Assembly (NCBI GenBank): GCA_024711345.1
Contig: JANJTA010000025.1
Span: forward strand, 1 to 64,000
Reading direction: 5' to 3'
Length of the DNA: 64,000 bases
Source of the DNA: Rhodanobacter sp.
Lineage (GTDB): Bacteria; Pseudomonadota; Gammaproteobacteria; Xanthomonadales; Rhodanobacteraceae
Below the pieces are notes generated by a model. The model did not search any database and was not told the origin of the DNA. It saw only the letters and a program-made list of their open reading frames with translations. How positions within the stretch are numbered: the first letter of the stretch is position 1; each line of letters starts with the position of its first letter. A program made the position numbers and the translations under genes. Positions 18,414-28,804 of the stretch are shown here, piece by piece.

Positions 18414-19949
18414 TCACAGGTCGAACTTGATGCCCTGCGCCAGCGGCAGCGCGTTCGAATAGTTGATGGTGTTGGTCTGCCGGCGCATGTAGACCTTCCA
18501 CGCGTCCGAGCCGGATTCGCGGCCGCCGCCGGTTTCCTTCTCGCCGCCGAACGCGCCGCCGATCTCCGCGCCGGAGGTGCCGATGTTGACGTTGGCGATG
18601 CCGCAGTCGGAACCGGCTGCCGACAGGAACTGCTCGGCCGCCTTCAGGTTGTTGGTGAAGATCGACGAGGACAGGCCCTGCGGCACGTCGTTCTGCATCT
18701 CGATCGCCTCGTCGATGGTCTTGAACGGCATCACGTAGAGGATCGGCGCGAACGTCTCGGCCTGCACCACCTCGTCCGAGTTCTTCAGCCCGGTGACGAT
18801 GGTCGGCAGCACGAAGTTGCCCTTGCGCTCGGTCAGCGCCTTGCCGCCGGTACGCACCGTACCGCCCGCGGCCTTGGCCTTCTCGATCGCGGCGAGGTAG
18901 CCCTGCACCGCCTCGGCACTGTTCAGCGGCCCCATCAGCGTGGTGGCCAGGGTGGGATCGCCGATCTTGCCCTCGACCTGCTGGTAGGCCTTGACCAGGG
19001 TATCGAGCACGCTGTCGAAGATCGACTCGTGCACGAACAGGCGGCGCGTGGTGGTGCAGCGCTGGCCGGCGGTGCCGACCGCGCCGAACACGATGCCGGG
19101 AATCGCCAGCTTCAGGTCGGCCGTCTCGTCCAGGATGATCGCGTTGTTGCCGCCCAGCTCCAGCAGCGAGCGGCCCATGCGCCGGGCCACGCGCTCGCCG
19201 ACCATGCGGCCGACCTTGGTGGAACCGGTGAAGCTGATCAGCGCGATGCGCTTGTCGTCCACGAAGGCCTGCGCAAGGTCGCTACCGGCGTCGTTGAACA
19301 GGAAGAACAGGTCGGGGAAACCGCCGGCCTTCAGCGCCTCGTTGCAGATCTTCATGGTGGCGATCGCCGACAGCGGCGTCTTCGGCGACGGCTTCCAGAT
19401 GCAGATGTCGCCGGCGATGGTGGCCAGCATGGCGTTCCACGCCCACACCGCGACCGGGAAGTTGAACGCGCTGATGATGCCGACCAGGCCGAGCGGGTGG
19501 TACTGGTCGTACATGCGGTGGCCGGGGCGCTCCGAGTGCATGGTGGCGCCGTACAGCATGCGGCTCTGGCCCACCGCGAAGTCGGCGATGTCGATCATCT
19601 CCTGCACTTCGCCGTCGCCCTCGGGTTTGATCTTGCCCATTTCCAGCGCCACCAGCGAGCCCAGCGCGTCCTTGTGCTTGCGCAGCGCCTCGCCGCACAG
19701 CCGCACCGCCTCGCCGCGGCGCGGCGCCGGCGTGGCGCGCCACAGCTTGAACGCTTCCTGCGCGCGCTTGACGATCACCTCGTAGTCGGCGGCGCTGGAG
19801 GCGTGCACGGTGCCGATCACCTCGCCGGTGGCGGGGTTCACCGGCTGCAGCGTGCCGGCGTCGGTGGTCTTCGACCACTCGCCCTGGCCAAGGTAGCTGC
19901 CGGACTGCTCGCCATGGAGGCCGAGCGCGCTGAGGATTGCATGGGACAT
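18414..19949 (-). CDS. ALDH7-type aldehyde dehydrogenase (aminoadipate-semialdehyde/P6C dehydrogenase)
   Basis: A 511-aa antiquitin-family enzyme that likely oxidises alpha-aminoadipate semialdehyde (in equilibrium with piperideine-6-carboxylate) in lysine or pipecolate breakdown. The catalytic Cys298 lies in [12 protein letters not shown], Glu264 in LELGGNNAI, and the family C-terminus reads [19 protein letters not shown]. The start at 19949 is preceded by AGGAG. The longer open frame upstream runs through a repeat and is not used. No other lysine-degradation gene is visible next to it. Confidence 0.9.
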   Translation of the reverse strand: MSHAILSALGLHGEQSGSYLGQGEWSKTTDAGTLQPVNPATGEVIGTVHASSAADYEVIVKRAQEAFKLWRATPAPRRGEAVRLCGEALRKHKDALGSLVALEMGKIKPEGDGEVQEMIDIADFAVGQSRMLYGATMHSERPGHRMYDQYHPLGLVGIISAFNFPVAVWAWNAMLATIAGDICIWKPSPKTPLSAIATMKICNEALKAGGFPDLFFLFNDAGSDLAQAFVDDKRIALISFTGSTKVGRMVGERVARRMGRSLLELGGNNAIILDETADLKLAIPGIVFGAVGTAGQRCTTTRRLFVHESIFDSVLDTLVKAYQQVEGKIGDPTLATTLMGPLNSAEAVQGYLAAIEKAKAAGGTVRTGGKALTERKGNFVLPTIVTGLKNSDEVVQAETFAPILYVMPFKTIDEAIEMQNDVPQGLSSSIFTNNLKAAEQFLSAAGSDCGIANVNIGTSGAEIGGAFGGEKETGGGRESGSDAWKVYMRRQTNTINYSNALPLAQGIKFDL

Positions 19950-20032
19950 GGATGTCTCCTGGACGTGCGGCGCCCGCAGGCGCCGTGGGTGAAATCGGCA
20001 ATTGCCCATTCTAGCAGGCCACAGGCATGGCA

Positions 20033-20100
20033 CCCTCCCCTGCAACGCAGGGAGGGGCTGGGGTGGGGTCGCTCCGGAGCCCGCTCTCCGGCATCCCCCG
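20033..20100. repeat. GC-rich dispersed repeat upstream of the ALDH gene
   Basis: CCTCCCCTGCAACGCAGGGAGGGG forms a hairpin and is followed by GGCTGGGGTGGGGTC and CCGGAGCCCGCTCTCCGG, a second hairpin. The composition resembles short dispersed repeats of related genomes. It is non-coding in the 194-bp gap between the ALDH gene and tRNA-Arg. Confidence 0.45.
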
Positions 20101-20143
20101 CGCAATCGCACCCTCGCACGATCCATGCGAAAATCCCGCCGCT

Positions 20144-20220
<77 letters not shown>

Positions 20221-20267
20221 ATTCCGCAATGCGAGGGCCGGCCACGCCGGCCTTCGCTGTTTCCGCT

Positions 20268-21827
20268 TCAGGAACTGCACGACAGCATCGAACAGCCAGC
20301 CTTGTGCCGTGCCCAGTCCGGGCGCCGGCGCGCGTACGCCTCGCGACCCGGCTGCTCTTCGTACGGGTGGCGCAGCACGTCGAGCAGTTCGTGGATGCCA
20401 GTGAGGTCGCCCTGCTCCGCACGGTCGATCGCCTGCTGCGCCAGGTAGTTGCGCAGCACGTAACGCGGGTTGGCCAGGCGCATGCGTTCGCGGCGCTGTT
20501 CCGGCGCCAGCGGATCGTCGGCCAGCCGCGCCGCGTAGCGGGCCAGCCAGTCGACCAGCGCGGGTTCGGCCGCGCGCCGCTTCGCCTCGTCGTAGAACGC
20601 CTCGGCGAACGGCGCCAGCGTGGGCGCCTGCACGTCGAGGTCGGCCAGCGCGCGGAACCACAACGTCATGTCGACCTCGGCCTGCTGCAGCAGAGTCTGC
20701 AGCGATTGCATCAGCGCCGCGTCGTCGTCGCGGCACTCGGCCAGGCCCAGCTTGGCGGCGACGTTGGCGCGGTCGGCGGCGGCATACGTGGCGGCGTAGT
20801 GCTGCAGGCCTTCCTCCAGCGCTCCGACCCCGTCGAACAGCGGCGCCAGCGCGCCGGCCAGGCAGCTCAGGTTCCACCACGCCACGTTCGGCTGCTGGCC
20901 GTAGCGGTAGCGGCGGCGCTGCGCGTCGGTGGTGTTCGGGGTCCAGTCGGGGTCGTAGTCGTCGATCCAGCCGTACGGGCCGTAGTCGATGGTGAGGCCG
21001 AGGATCGACATGTTGTCGGTGTTTATCACCCCATGCACGAAACCCACGCGCATCCAGTGCGCCAGCAGCGTGGCGGTGCGCTCGCACACCCGGCGGAACC
21101 ACGCCGCATACAGCGCCTGGCCGACGCCTTCCAGTTCGGGGAAGTCGCGGCGGAGGGTGAACTCGACCAGCCGGCGCAGCAGCGCGACGTCGCCGCGCGA
21201 GGTGGGCAGCTCGAAGTTGCCGAAGCGGATGAACGAGGGCGCCGCGCGGCACACGATCGCGCCTGGTTCGGGCGCGGCGTGGCCGTCGTAGAACATGTCG
21301 CGCACCACGGTCTCGCCGGTGCCGACCAGGCTAAGTGCGCGCGTGGTCGGCACGCCCAGGTGGTGCATCGCCTCGCTGCACAGGAATTCGCGCACCGAGG
21401 ATCGCAGCACCGCGCGGCCGTCCGCGCCGCGCGAGTACGGGGTCAGGCCGGCACCTTTCAGCTGCAGTTCCCAGCGCTCGCCGGCGGCGTTGACGACCTC
21501 GCCCAGCGAAATCGCGCGGCCATCGCCCAGCTGCCCGGCCCAGTGGCCGAACTGGTGGCCGCCGTAGTTCGCCGCGTACGGCTGCATGCCCTCGAGCAGC
21601 GCATTGCCGCCGAACACCTGCGCGAACTCCGGCGCGGCCACGTCCGCCGCGCTGAAGCCCAGCGTCGCCGCCATCTCGGCCGAATGCGCCAGCAGGCGCG
21701 GCGCAGCCACCGGCGCGGGATCGACCCGCGAATACAGCGCGCCCTCGACCTGACGCCGCCGCGCGCCCTGCTCCGGGTCGCCGGGCAGTTCGCGCACGAA
21801 CGCATTGTCGAAACGTAGATCGAGCAT
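20268..21827 (-). CDS. selO: Protein adenylyltransferase SelO (YdiU/UPF0061)
   Basis: A 519-aa pseudokinase-fold enzyme that transfers AMP to Ser/Thr/Tyr of target proteins, linked to redox stress in E. coli. Hallmarks are [46 protein letters not shown], the [19 protein letters not shown] active-site block and WIDDYDP. The C-terminus ends in CSMLSCSS, the cysteine version of the eukaryotic selenocysteine tail. Start at 21827 (MLDLRFDN). Confidence 0.95.
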   Translation of the reverse strand: MLDLRFDNAFVRELPGDPEQGARRRQVEGALYSRVDPAPVAAPRLLAHSAEMAATLGFSAADVAAPEFAQVFGGNALLEGMQPYAANYGGHQFGHWAGQLGDGRAISLGEVVNAAGERWELQLKGAGLTPYSRGADGRAVLRSSVREFLCSEAMHHLGVPTTRALSLVGTGETVVRDMFYDGHAAPEPGAIVCRAAPSFIRFGNFELPTSRGDVALLRRLVEFTLRRDFPELEGVGQALYAAWFRRVCERTATLLAHWMRVGFVHGVINTDNMSILGLTIDYGPYGWIDDYDPDWTPNTTDAQRRRYRYGQQPNVAWWNLSCLAGALAPLFDGVGALEEGLQHYAATYAAADRANVAAKLGLAECRDDDAALMQSLQTLLQQAEVDMTLWFRALADLDVQAPTLAPFAEAFYDEAKRRAAEPALVDWLARYAARLADDPLAPEQRRERMRLANPRYVLRNYLAQQAIDRAEQGDLTGIHELLDVLRHPYEEQPGREAYARRRPDWARHKAGCSMLSCSS

Positions 21828-21891
21828 GGGACCGCCTCGGAAGCTGCCACCTATATCCGGGCGCCGCTGGCCCGATGCAAGGCCGCAGCGG

Positions 21892-22935
21892 CTAGCGCGC
21901 CACCGCCCGTGCGCGGCGCGCCGGGCGGTGGATCGCCTGCAGCCGCTGGTAGACGGTCAGCACGGCGCTGCCGTAATCCCGCGCCCGGCTCGGCGTGTGG
22001 CTGTGGTAGTAGCCCACGCCGAGTACGCGGTCGCGGGTCTGGCGCATGCCGTCGCGCAGGATCTTCGCCGCCACCGTGATGTTGGTGCGCGGATTCAGCA
22101 GGGTCAGCGGGTCGCGCACCGCGTCGCGATGCATCGGGTAGTAGACCTGCATGATGCCGACGTCCTGCACCGCCGAACCGAACTGGCTCGCCGCCGCCAT
22201 CGCCAGCTGCACGTCGTGGCGATCGCCGCGCACGAGATGGTCGTTGACGCGGAACAGCCACGGCGTGGGCGCGACCTTGCCGTCCGGGTACAGCGCCTTG
22301 GACTCCACCAGGGCGATGGCGTACAGCAGCAGCGGATCGACGCCGGCGCTCTCGCCGATCTGCGACCACAGGCTGTCGCGCGAGGTGATGTCCAGGTCGG
22401 GCTCCTCGACCGGCATCATCAGGTCCATCGTGCTGACCTCGGACAGCAACTTGCGCTCGGCCGCGCCCGCGCCGGGGCGGCCCGTGGGCGAAACCGCCGG
22501 CACGTCCGTCGACACGGGGGCCCTCCGCGCGGGCGCCGGCCTGGCCGGCAAGGCTGCCGCGCGCATGGCCGATGCCGGCTGCGCCGGGGCAGCGAGTGTC
22601 TCGCTGACCGGCCTCGATCCCGTATCGGGGTGCGCCATGCCGAAGCGCAGCAGCACCAGGGCAACGCCGGCGACGGCGCTCATCGCCACACCCGCCAGCA
22701 GCCGGCGCCGCTGCACGTATTTCCCTCCGAACCACGCCGGCAGACGCGCCCGCATCCACGGCAGCACGTGCATGCCGGCAAAGCCACGCAGGCTGGCGGC
22801 CAGCACGGCGTGCCAGTCGTCCAGCGGCCACATGGGCGGCAGCAGCCAGCGCTCCGCCCGCGGCTGCGACGCACACGGGAACCGCCGCCCGAGCATGCGC
22901 CGCGAACGCATCCACTGGACCGGCGCCGGCATCAT
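21892..22935 (-). CDS. Lytic transglycosylase (SLT) domain protein
   Basis: 347 aa from the chosen start. A membrane helix (about residues 82-100, [18 protein letters not shown]) and a Pro/Ala-rich linker lead to a C-terminal SLT-like domain: [10 protein letters not shown] with the catalytic Glu, [22 protein letters not shown] and [11 protein letters not shown]. It would cleave the MurNAc-GlcNAc bond in peptidoglycan from the periplasm. The start is uncertain: no good ribosome-binding site is seen, and Met codons at 22833 and 22998 are alternatives. The substitution-rich N-terminus upstream of about 22830 may be non-coding. Confidence 0.75.
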   Translation of the reverse strand: MMPAPVQWMRSRRMLGRRFPCASQPRAERWLLPPMWPLDDWHAVLAASLRGFAGMHVLPWMRARLPAWFGGKYVQRRRLLAGVAMSAVAGVALVLLRFGMAHPDTGSRPVSETLAAPAQPASAMRAAALPARPAPARRAPVSTDVPAVSPTGRPGAGAAERKLLSEVSTMDLMMPVEEPDLDITSRDSLWSQIGESAGVDPLLLYAIALVESKALYPDGKVAPTPWLFRVNDHLVRGDRHDVQLAMAAASQFGSAVQDVGIMQVYYPMHRDAVRDPLTLLNPRTNITVAAKILRDGMRQTRDRVLGVGYYHSHTPSRARDYGSAVLTVYQRLQAIHRPARRARAVAR

Positions 22936-23324
22936 GACCGGTGCGGCAAGCGGACCGCATGCCGACGAATCGCCGCATTTCCAGCGCGCCGGCGCCATCA
23001 GATGGACGCGGCCCGATACTCGCAGGGTGCTCCGCACCGTCACGGCAGCCGTGGCCGGATGCCGGCCATCGCCCGCGACGCGGCCACGGCGACTGCCGTG
23101 CGAGGCCTGTGCGGTCACTGGGGTCGAGCCGTCCACGGGGGATCCTGTTCAAGGGCACGGTCGCGGCCAGCTCGCGGTGCCGGAGCCCGCCATTAAATCA
23201 GGTTTGCCAAGCCAGTTCCCGCATCTGGCCGCACGACGTTCACGGACGGTCACCGTTACGGCATGCCCGAACCGCTGCGCCAACCAGCCGCTATAGTCGG
23301 CTGCCGCATCCTCGCAAAAACCGC
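22936..23324. other. Intergenic region between divergent genes
   Basis: 389 bp between the lytic transglycosylase gene and the DUF1415 gene. Both strands stay open for long distances, but with Arg-rich frames that do not resemble proteins. A possible minus-10 like TATAGT lies at 23292-23297, ahead of the DUF1415 gene. Otherwise nothing recognisable. Confidence 0.5.
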
Positions 23325-23915
23325 ATGAAGCCGACACCCGCCAACGACCTCAACGCCGATGCGCTGCCCGAGGACGCGCCCTACCTCGCCGCCACCATGC
23401 GCTGGCTGGAACGCGCGGTGATCGGGCTGGACCTGTGCCCGTTCGCCCGTGCCCCGCACGAGCAGGGCAAGCTGCGCCTGCGGGTGAGCCATGCGCGCGA
23501 CACCGACACGCTGCTCGACGATCTCTGCGGCGAGCTGCAGTCGCTCAATGCACTGACGCCGGAGGAATGCGAGACCGGCCTGCTGATCCACCCGTTCGTG
23601 CTGGGCGACTTCCTCGACTGCAACGACTTCCTCGACGTGGCCGACGCCGCGCTGCAGACGCTGGGGCTGGAAGGGGAATGGCAGGTGGCCAGCTTCCACC
23701 CCCGCCACCAGTTCGCCGACACCCTGCCGGACGACGTCGGGAACCTCGCCAACCGCTCGCCGTATCCCACGCTGCACCTGCTGCGCGAAACCAGCATCGA
23801 GCGCGCGACGGAAACGATGAGCGACACCGGCAGCATCTGCCGGCGCAACATCGAGACGCTGCAACGGCTGGGCATCGATGGCTGGCAAAAGCTGTGGCGC
23901 AACGACACGGATTGA
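23325..23915 (+). CDS. DUF1415 family protein
   Basis: A 196-aa cytoplasmic protein of the DUF1415 family. The conserved RWLERAVIGLDLCPFA at its N-terminus, LIHPFVLGDFLDCNDFLDVAD, ASFHPRHQFAD, NRSPYPTLHLLRE and a final NIETLQRLG are all present. Function unknown. The start ATG at 23325 follows a short AT-richer leader. The next gene begins 58 bp later on the same strand. Confidence 0.9.
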   Translation: MKPTPANDLNADALPEDAPYLAATMRWLERAVIGLDLCPFARAPHEQGKLRLRVSHARDTDTLLDDLCGELQSLNALTPEECETGLLIHPFVLGDFLDCNDFLDVADAALQTLGLEGEWQVASFHPRHQFADTLPDDVGNLANRSPYPTLHLLRETSIERATETMSDTGSICRRNIETLQRLGIDGWQKLWRNDTD

Positions 23916-23973
23916 ACACGGCCATCCAACCCGGAGTTCACACTCGCGTCGGGCGAAGCTGTCACACTGACGA

Positions 23974-24306
23974 GTGAAAAATCTCCCCGACCCCTACGCC
24001 GAAAGCGTCGATCCCCGCGTGCAATGCACGACCTGCGAAGCCGTGTGCTGCCGCCTCACCGTGGTGCTGATGCCCGAGGACCGGGTGCCCGCCTGGCTGG
24101 TCGATCATGACGAGCACGGCATGGCGACCCTGGCCAAGGGCGAGGACGGCTGGTGCGCCGCGGTCGACCCGAACACTTCCCGCTGCACCATCTATGCAGA
24201 CCGCCCCACCATCTGCCGCAAATTCGCGATGGGCAGCCCCAGTTGCCGCGACGAACGGCGCAAGTGGTTCGGCAACGCGATTCCCACCGCGGTGCACGTG
24301 TTCTGA
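23974..24306 (+). CDS. YkgJ-family Cys-cluster protein
   Basis: A 110-aa protein starting with GTG. It has the CxxC...CC and C...C...C pattern of the zinc/iron-chelating YkgJ (UPF0153) family: QCTTCEAVCC near residues 18-26, WCAAVD, CTIYADRPTICRKF and a final Cys near 92. Such proteins probably bind a metal or an Fe-S cluster; the function is not established. It sits downstream of DUF1415 and ahead of a palindromic repeat. Confidence 0.85.
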   Translation: MKNLPDPYAESVDPRVQCTTCEAVCCRLTVVLMPEDRVPAWLVDHDEHGMATLAKGEDGWCAAVDPNTSRCTIYADRPTICRKFAMGSPSCRDERRKWFGNAIPTAVHVF

Positions 24307-24330
24307 CGGCGTTCGTGGCCGCTGCATCGC

Positions 24331-24396
24331 AGGGCGGGCACCGCCCGCCGCTCGCGTCCCGCCAAAGTGGAAAAGCCGGCGGGTAGTGCCCGCCCT
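24331..24396. repeat. Dispersed inverted repeat overlapping the rsuA stop
   Basis: The left arm at 24331-24350 (AGGGCGGGCACCGCCCGCCG) and the right arm at 24377-24396 match in 18 of 20 positions as inverted copies. Each arm is itself nearly palindromic. The right arm covers the TAG stop of the converging rsuA gene. The same family occurs at 29876-29951, also between two converging genes. Confidence 0.85.
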
Positions 24397-25093
24397 ACGC
24401 GAAGATTTGCGCGACCTCGGCGGCGTCGAGCGCACGCCATTCACCCGGCGGCAACTCGCCCAGCACGAGCGCGCCGATCGAAATCCGCTGCAGCGTCTCC
24501 ACGTGGTTGCCGACGGCGGCGAACATGCGGCGCACCTGGTGGTAGCGGCCTTCGGTGACGGTGAGGCGCGCGTGCCGCGGCCCCAGCACCTCCAGCGCGG
24601 CCGGTGCGAGCGGCGTGGTTTCCCCTTCCAGCATGAGCGTGCCGCTGGCGAACAGTGCGCCCTCGTCGCCGCGCAGATCCTGTGCGAGGGTGGCCTCGTA
24701 GACCTTGGTAACGTTCGCCTTCGGCGAAATGATCCGGTGCAGCAGCGCGCCGTCGTCGGTGAACAGCAGCAGGCCCGAGGTGTCGCGGTCGAGCCGGCCC
24801 ACCGTGGACAGCGCCGGCGAGCGCACGCGGTAGCGCGGCGGCAGCAGGTCGTAGACCACCCGGCCCGGATCCTTGCGCGAGCAGGTGACGCCGAGCGGCT
24901 TGTGCATCATCAGCGTGAGCCCCGGCGGCGGGTCGAGCGGCTCGTCGTCGACGCGGATGGTTTCGTACGGCACCACGTCGTCGGCATACAGCACCTCGCC
25001 CGCGGCATCGGTGATGCGCCCGGCGCGGAACAGCTGGGTCACGTCCTTGCGGCTGCCGTAACCGAGGTTCGCAATCAGCTTGACCAGTTTCAT
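24395..25093 (-). CDS. rsuA: 16S rRNA pseudouridine(516) synthase RsuA
   Basis: A 232-aa protein. An S4 RNA-binding domain (about 1-45; GYGSRKDVTQLFRAGRI) is followed by the catalytic domain with GRLDRDTSGLLLFT, whose catalytic Asp is residue 102. MMHKPLGVTCS and the C-terminal GRYHQVRRMFAAVGN block also match. This is the RsuA/RluB/E/F family; RsuA is favoured by length and by the neighbouring 16S methyltransferase. Its ATG overlaps the stop of the rsmC-like gene by 4 bp. Confidence 0.88.
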   Translation of the reverse strand: MKLVKLIANLGYGSRKDVTQLFRAGRITDAAGEVLYADDVVPYETIRVDDEPLDPPPGLTLMMHKPLGVTCSRKDPGRVVYDLLPPRYRVRSPALSTVGRLDRDTSGLLLFTDDGALLHRIISPKANVTKVYEATLAQDLRGDEGALFASGTLMLEGETTPLAPAALEVLGPRHARLTVTEGRYHQVRRMFAAVGNHVETLQRISIGALVLGELPPGEWRALDAAEVAQIFA

Positions 25094-26160
25094 CCGCGCA
25101 CCCCGACCGCCTCGATCACCTTGAACCCTTCCTGCACGACCAGCGTGCGCACTTCGTGGAAACGCGAAGCCAGCACCGCCTCGTACGGCAGGTGCCGGTT
25201 CGCCACCATCAGCAACCGGCCATCCGGCAGCAGGGCCTCGGCCGCACTGACGATGAACGCGCGACCCAGCTCGGGCAGGTCGGCGCGCCCCTGGTGGAAC
25301 GGCGGGTTGCTGACGATGGCGTCGTAGCGCTGCGCCAGGCCGCGGGTCACGTCGTGCCAGTGCAACGCCACCGCCACGTCGCGCCCGCACTCGCGCTGCG
25401 CCCGCGCCAGGTTGAGCCGCGCCGGCTCCAGCGCGCGCGCTTCGGCTTCGTACAGGTCGATCGCTGTGACATGCGGGCAACGCGCCATGACTTGCGTGGA
25501 AAGATAGCCGTAACCGGCACCGAGATCGGCCACGCGGCCGTGCAGGTCCGCCGGCAGGTGTTCCGCCAGCAGCGCCGAGGCGCGATCGATGCGGTCCCAG
25601 GCGAACAGGCCGGGGCGGCTGACGTAACCGTCGGCGATGGCGCGCGGCGCGTCCAGCGCCAGCCATGCGGCCAGCAGGCTTTGGTCGATGCGCTCCGGCA
25701 ACGGTGTGCACCAGAACACCCGGCACTTGTGCTTGGACAGGTGCCGCACGGCGCCGGCCAGTTGTGCCAGATCCGCCTCGCCCGACTTCGCGCCTTCGGC
25801 ATTCGGCATCGCGGCCAGCAGCGTGCCGACCGGCGCCACGTGCGTCAGCGCGCGGGCGAACAAGGCGCGCGCCTCGTCGCGCTGGCGCGGCGGCAGCAGC
25901 AGCACCAGTGGAAATTTTTCCTCGGCAGCCGCTTCGCCCACGCGCAGGCCGCTGCGGCCCAGTTCGTCGGCGAACGGCAGGAAGCCCTGCTCGCACAGCC
26001 AGCCGGGCTGCGCCATCTCGCGCAGGCGCACGCCGGCGCGGGCGCGCAGGAACAGCACGCGGCCGTCCGCCGGCAACGGCAGCTCGCCAGTCTCGAACGG
26101 CACGAACAGGGCCGCCAGCGCCGCATCCGGCGCGGCCGAGAAAAATCCGCCAGCTGTCAC
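25090..26160 (-). CDS. rsmC: 16S rRNA guanine-N2 methyltransferase RsmC-like
   Basis: A 356-aa protein. The C-terminal half carries a class I SAM-binding motif VADLGAGYGYLS, an acidic post-I motif (AIDLYEAEARAL) and the NPPFHQG catalytic motif of N2-guanine methyltransferases. The N-terminal half is a degenerate methyltransferase-like domain, as in RsmC (G1207). It is tightly coupled to rsuA (ATGA overlap), forming a two-gene unit for modification of the small-subunit rRNA. Substrate assignment is by family only. Confidence 0.88.
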   Translation of the reverse strand: MTAGGFFSAAPDAALAALFVPFETGELPLPADGRVLFLRARAGVRLREMAQPGWLCEQGFLPFADELGRSGLRVGEAAAEEKFPLVLLLPPRQRDEARALFARALTHVAPVGTLLAAMPNAEGAKSGEADLAQLAGAVRHLSKHKCRVFWCTPLPERIDQSLLAAWLALDAPRAIADGYVSRPGLFAWDRIDRASALLAEHLPADLHGRVADLGAGYGYLSTQVMARCPHVTAIDLYEAEARALEPARLNLARAQRECGRDVAVALHWHDVTRGLAQRYDAIVSNPPFHQGRADLPELGRAFIVSAAEALLPDGRLLMVANRHLPYEAVLASRFHEVRTLVVQEGFKVIEAVGVRG

Positions 26161-26229
26161 GTCATCCCTTCCACGCCCGAAACGGTGGCGGCATTGTACG
26201 TGGCGGCCGGCCGGAGCTGGCCGACCGGC

Positions 26230-26571
26230 TCAACTTCCGCTGTGCTGGTGCACCGCGTCCATCACGCGGGCGGAGAACACCAGCGCCGCGCCGGCGTTGA
26301 GCGCCACCGCCACGCCCAGCGCCTCGGCGATTTCCTCGCGGGTCGCGCCGTGCTTCAGCGCCTCGCCGACGTGCACCGTGATGCAGCCGTCGCAACGGGT
26401 GGTGACCGCCACCGCCAGCCCGATCAGTTCGCGGGTCTTGGCGTCCAGGTGGCCGGTCTTCCCGCCGGCGTCGGTCAGTACCTGGTAGCCCCGCAGCGTG
26501 TCGGGGCTGAGCTTGCCGATCTCGCCGATGCGGCCGATCAGTTCTTTGCGGTATTGCAGCCAGTCGAACAT
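26230..26571 (-). CDS. Carboxymuconolactone decarboxylase/AhpD-like protein
   Basis: A 113-aa all-alpha protein with the AhpD-type redox motif TRCDGCITVH (Cys60, Cys63, His67), followed by the GATREEIAEALGVAVALNAG helix. It is likely a peroxidase-associated thiol protein rather than a true decarboxylase, because the CxxC-xxx-H pattern is intact. A separate transcription unit is likely, with gaps on both sides. Confidence 0.9.
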   Translation of the reverse strand: MFDWLQYRKELIGRIGEIGKLSPDTLRGYQVLTDAGGKTGHLDAKTRELIGLAVAVTTRCDGCITVHVGEALKHGATREEIAEALGVAVALNAGAALVFSARVMDAVHQHSGS

Positions 26572-26667
26572 GGGGATTCTCTCGCGGTCGTGCGGCTTGG
26601 CGACGCGCCAGACCGGAGGGGGATCCTGCGCCCGCGGACGTGAATTCCGGGCATCGGCGCGTGCGCC

Positions 26668-28677
26668 CTATACCGCCCGGCCCATGCGGCCGATCCAGCG
26701 GTACATCGCCCAGGTCACCGCCACGAACAGCACGCCGCCGATCCAGATCGCAGCGTCGTGGAAGTTGTCGCCCACCAGCGCCAGCGGCGCGTTGCGATCG
26801 GCGAAGCCGAGCTTGTCGGAGAACGCCACCAGCGCGGCCACCAGCACGCCGAGCAGGCTCTCGCCCACGATCAGGCCGGACGCCAACAGCACGCCGAGCT
26901 GCTTGGTCGCTTCCGCCTTCGGGCCGCGGTCGGCGCGCTTGTCGAACCATGCGCCGACCAGCGCGCCCACCACCACCATCAGCGTGGTGGACGTGGGCAG
27001 GTAGATGCCCAGGCCAACCGCCAGCGGCGGCAGGCGCATCGACTTGCCGGTCCGCGCCAGCGCCTCGTCCAGCACGATGATGCCCACGCCGATCGCGCCG
27101 CCGATGATGATCAGGCTCCAGTCGATGTTGCCGGTGATCACGCCCTGTGCCAGCGCCGAGATCAGCCCGGCCTGCGGCGCCGGCAACGCGCGCGACGGGT
27201 CCACGCCCGGTGCGCCGAGGAAGCCGTAGGCCTGGTTCAGGAGGTCCAGCACCGGCGGGATCACCAGCGCGCCGGCGATCACGCCGATCACCAGCGCCCA
27301 CTGCTGCAGCGACGGCGTGGCGTCCACCAGCTGGCCGGTCTTGAGATCCTGCAGGTTGTTGTTGGCGATCGAGGCCACCGCGAACACGATGGCGGTGATG
27401 AACAGCGCAAACGCCACCAGCGCCTTGCCCGCCTCCTCCGGCATCATCGACTTCACGCCCAGCACCAGCAGCAGCGCGGCGATGATCACCACCAGGATGC
27501 CCACGCCCGACAGCGGGCTGTTGGAGGAACCGATCAGGCCGGCCATGTAACCGCACACGGCGGAGACCAGGAAGCTCAGGATCACCACGAACAGCACGCC
27601 GCCGATCACCAGCAGCGCGGTGTGCTCGCCCAGCCCGCTGATGCCCGCAAAGTGGCCCAGCAGCCACGCCACCGGAATCAGGCACAGCAGGGTGATCAGG
27701 CCGACCATGCCGATCGGCATGTCGTGCTCGGTGCGCGGCAGCGTGGCCAGCTGGCCGGCCTTGCGCACGCGCGAGGCGGCCATCGCGCCGGCCAGCCCGC
27801 CGATCACCGGCTTGACCAGCTTGGCCAGCGTCCAGATCGCCGCCACGCCGATGGTGCCGGCGCCGACGAAGCGCACGTAATGGCTCCACGCGCCCTGCGC
27901 CACCGCGTCGGCGGCGCCGTCGGCCGGGTGCAGCAGCAGGAAGTGCGGCACCGCCCAGCCCCAGCCGATCAGCGCGCCGACCAGCATCGCCACACCCACC
28001 CACAGGCCGACCAGGTGGCCCACCGCGAACAGTGCGAACGACAGGCTGAAGTCGAAGCCGGTGGCGGCGCCCTTGTCACCCACGCGGAAATAGCTGGACA
28101 CCGCGGCGGCGAACAGCTTGGTCTGCACGACCACGTAGAACGCCGCCGAGACGACCGCACCGGCGACCACCGCCTTCAGCCCGGCGCCGCCCGACTCCAC
28201 CGAGCTGGCCGCCTCCTCCGAGCTGGAGCCGACCTTGAGCACCTCGGCGCAGGCCACGCCCTCGGGGTACGGCAGGTCCGAGTCGGTGACCAGCGCGCGG
28301 CGCAGCGGGATGGTGTACATCACGCCGAGGATGCCGCCGGTGGCGCAGATGCCGAAGCTCATCCAGAACGGGAAGCCGTTCCACCAGCCGATGATGATCA
28401 GGCCAGGCAGCACGAAGATGATCGAGGACAGCGTGCCCGCGGCCGAGGCCACCGTCTGCACGATGTTGTTCTCCTGCATGGTCGAGTTCTTCAGCGAACG
28501 CAGGATCGCCATCGAGATCACCGCCGCGGGGATCGAGGTGGCGAAGGTAAGGCCCGCCTTGAGGCCGAAGAACACGTTGGCCGCGGTAAACACCACGGTG
28601 ATCACGATGCCGATGATCACCCCGCGCAGGGTGAATTCGACGCGCGGCGATGCGCTGGACATGGGCTGTGCGCTCAC
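26668..28677 (-). CDS. OPT-family oligopeptide transporter
   Basis: A polytopic membrane protein of about 669 aa, usual for prokaryotic OPT members. The first helix region FTAANVFFGLKAGLTFATSIPAA and the following SIIFVLPGL and DLPYPEGVACAEVLK segments are family hallmarks. It imports peptides or metal chelates; the substrate is unknown. I chose GTG at 28677 because GGGGGAGAG lies 7 nt upstream; ATG at 28662 is the alternative and has no ribosome-binding site. Confidence 0.9.
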   Translation of the reverse strand: MSAQPMSSASPRVEFTLRGVIIGIVITVVFTAANVFFGLKAGLTFATSIPAAVISMAILRSLKNSTMQENNIVQTVASAAGTLSSIIFVLPGLIIIGWWNGFPFWMSFGICATGGILGVMYTIPLRRALVTDSDLPYPEGVACAEVLKVGSSSEEAASSVESGGAGLKAVVAGAVVSAAFYVVVQTKLFAAAVSSYFRVGDKGAATGFDFSLSFALFAVGHLVGLWVGVAMLVGALIGWGWAVPHFLLLHPADGAADAVAQGAWSHYVRFVGAGTIGVAAIWTLAKLVKPVIGGLAGAMAASRVRKAGQLATLPRTEHDMPIGMVGLITLLCLIPVAWLLGHFAGISGLGEHTALLVIGGVLFVVILSFLVSAVCGYMAGLIGSSNSPLSGVGILVVIIAALLLVLGVKSMMPEEAGKALVAFALFITAIVFAVASIANNNLQDLKTGQLVDATPSLQQWALVIGVIAGALVIPPVLDLLNQAYGFLGAPGVDPSRALPAPQAGLISALAQGVITGNIDWSLIIIGGAIGVGIIVLDEALARTGKSMRLPPLAVGLGIYLPTSTTLMVVVGALVGAWFDKRADRGPKAEATKQLGVLLASGLIVGESLLGVLVAALVAFSDKLGFADRNAPLALVGDNFHDAAIWIGGVLFVAVTWAMYRWIGRMGRAV

Positions 28678-28804
28678 AGGATGACTCTCCCCCGGGTGGA
28701 TGGCTGCGACGGAAGATAGCGTGGAATGGCCGCCGACCGTTACCCCCGGCGGCGCGGAACGCGGCTGGGCGTAGAATGGCCGGCTGTTGTCCCGAGAGAT
28801 CCCC

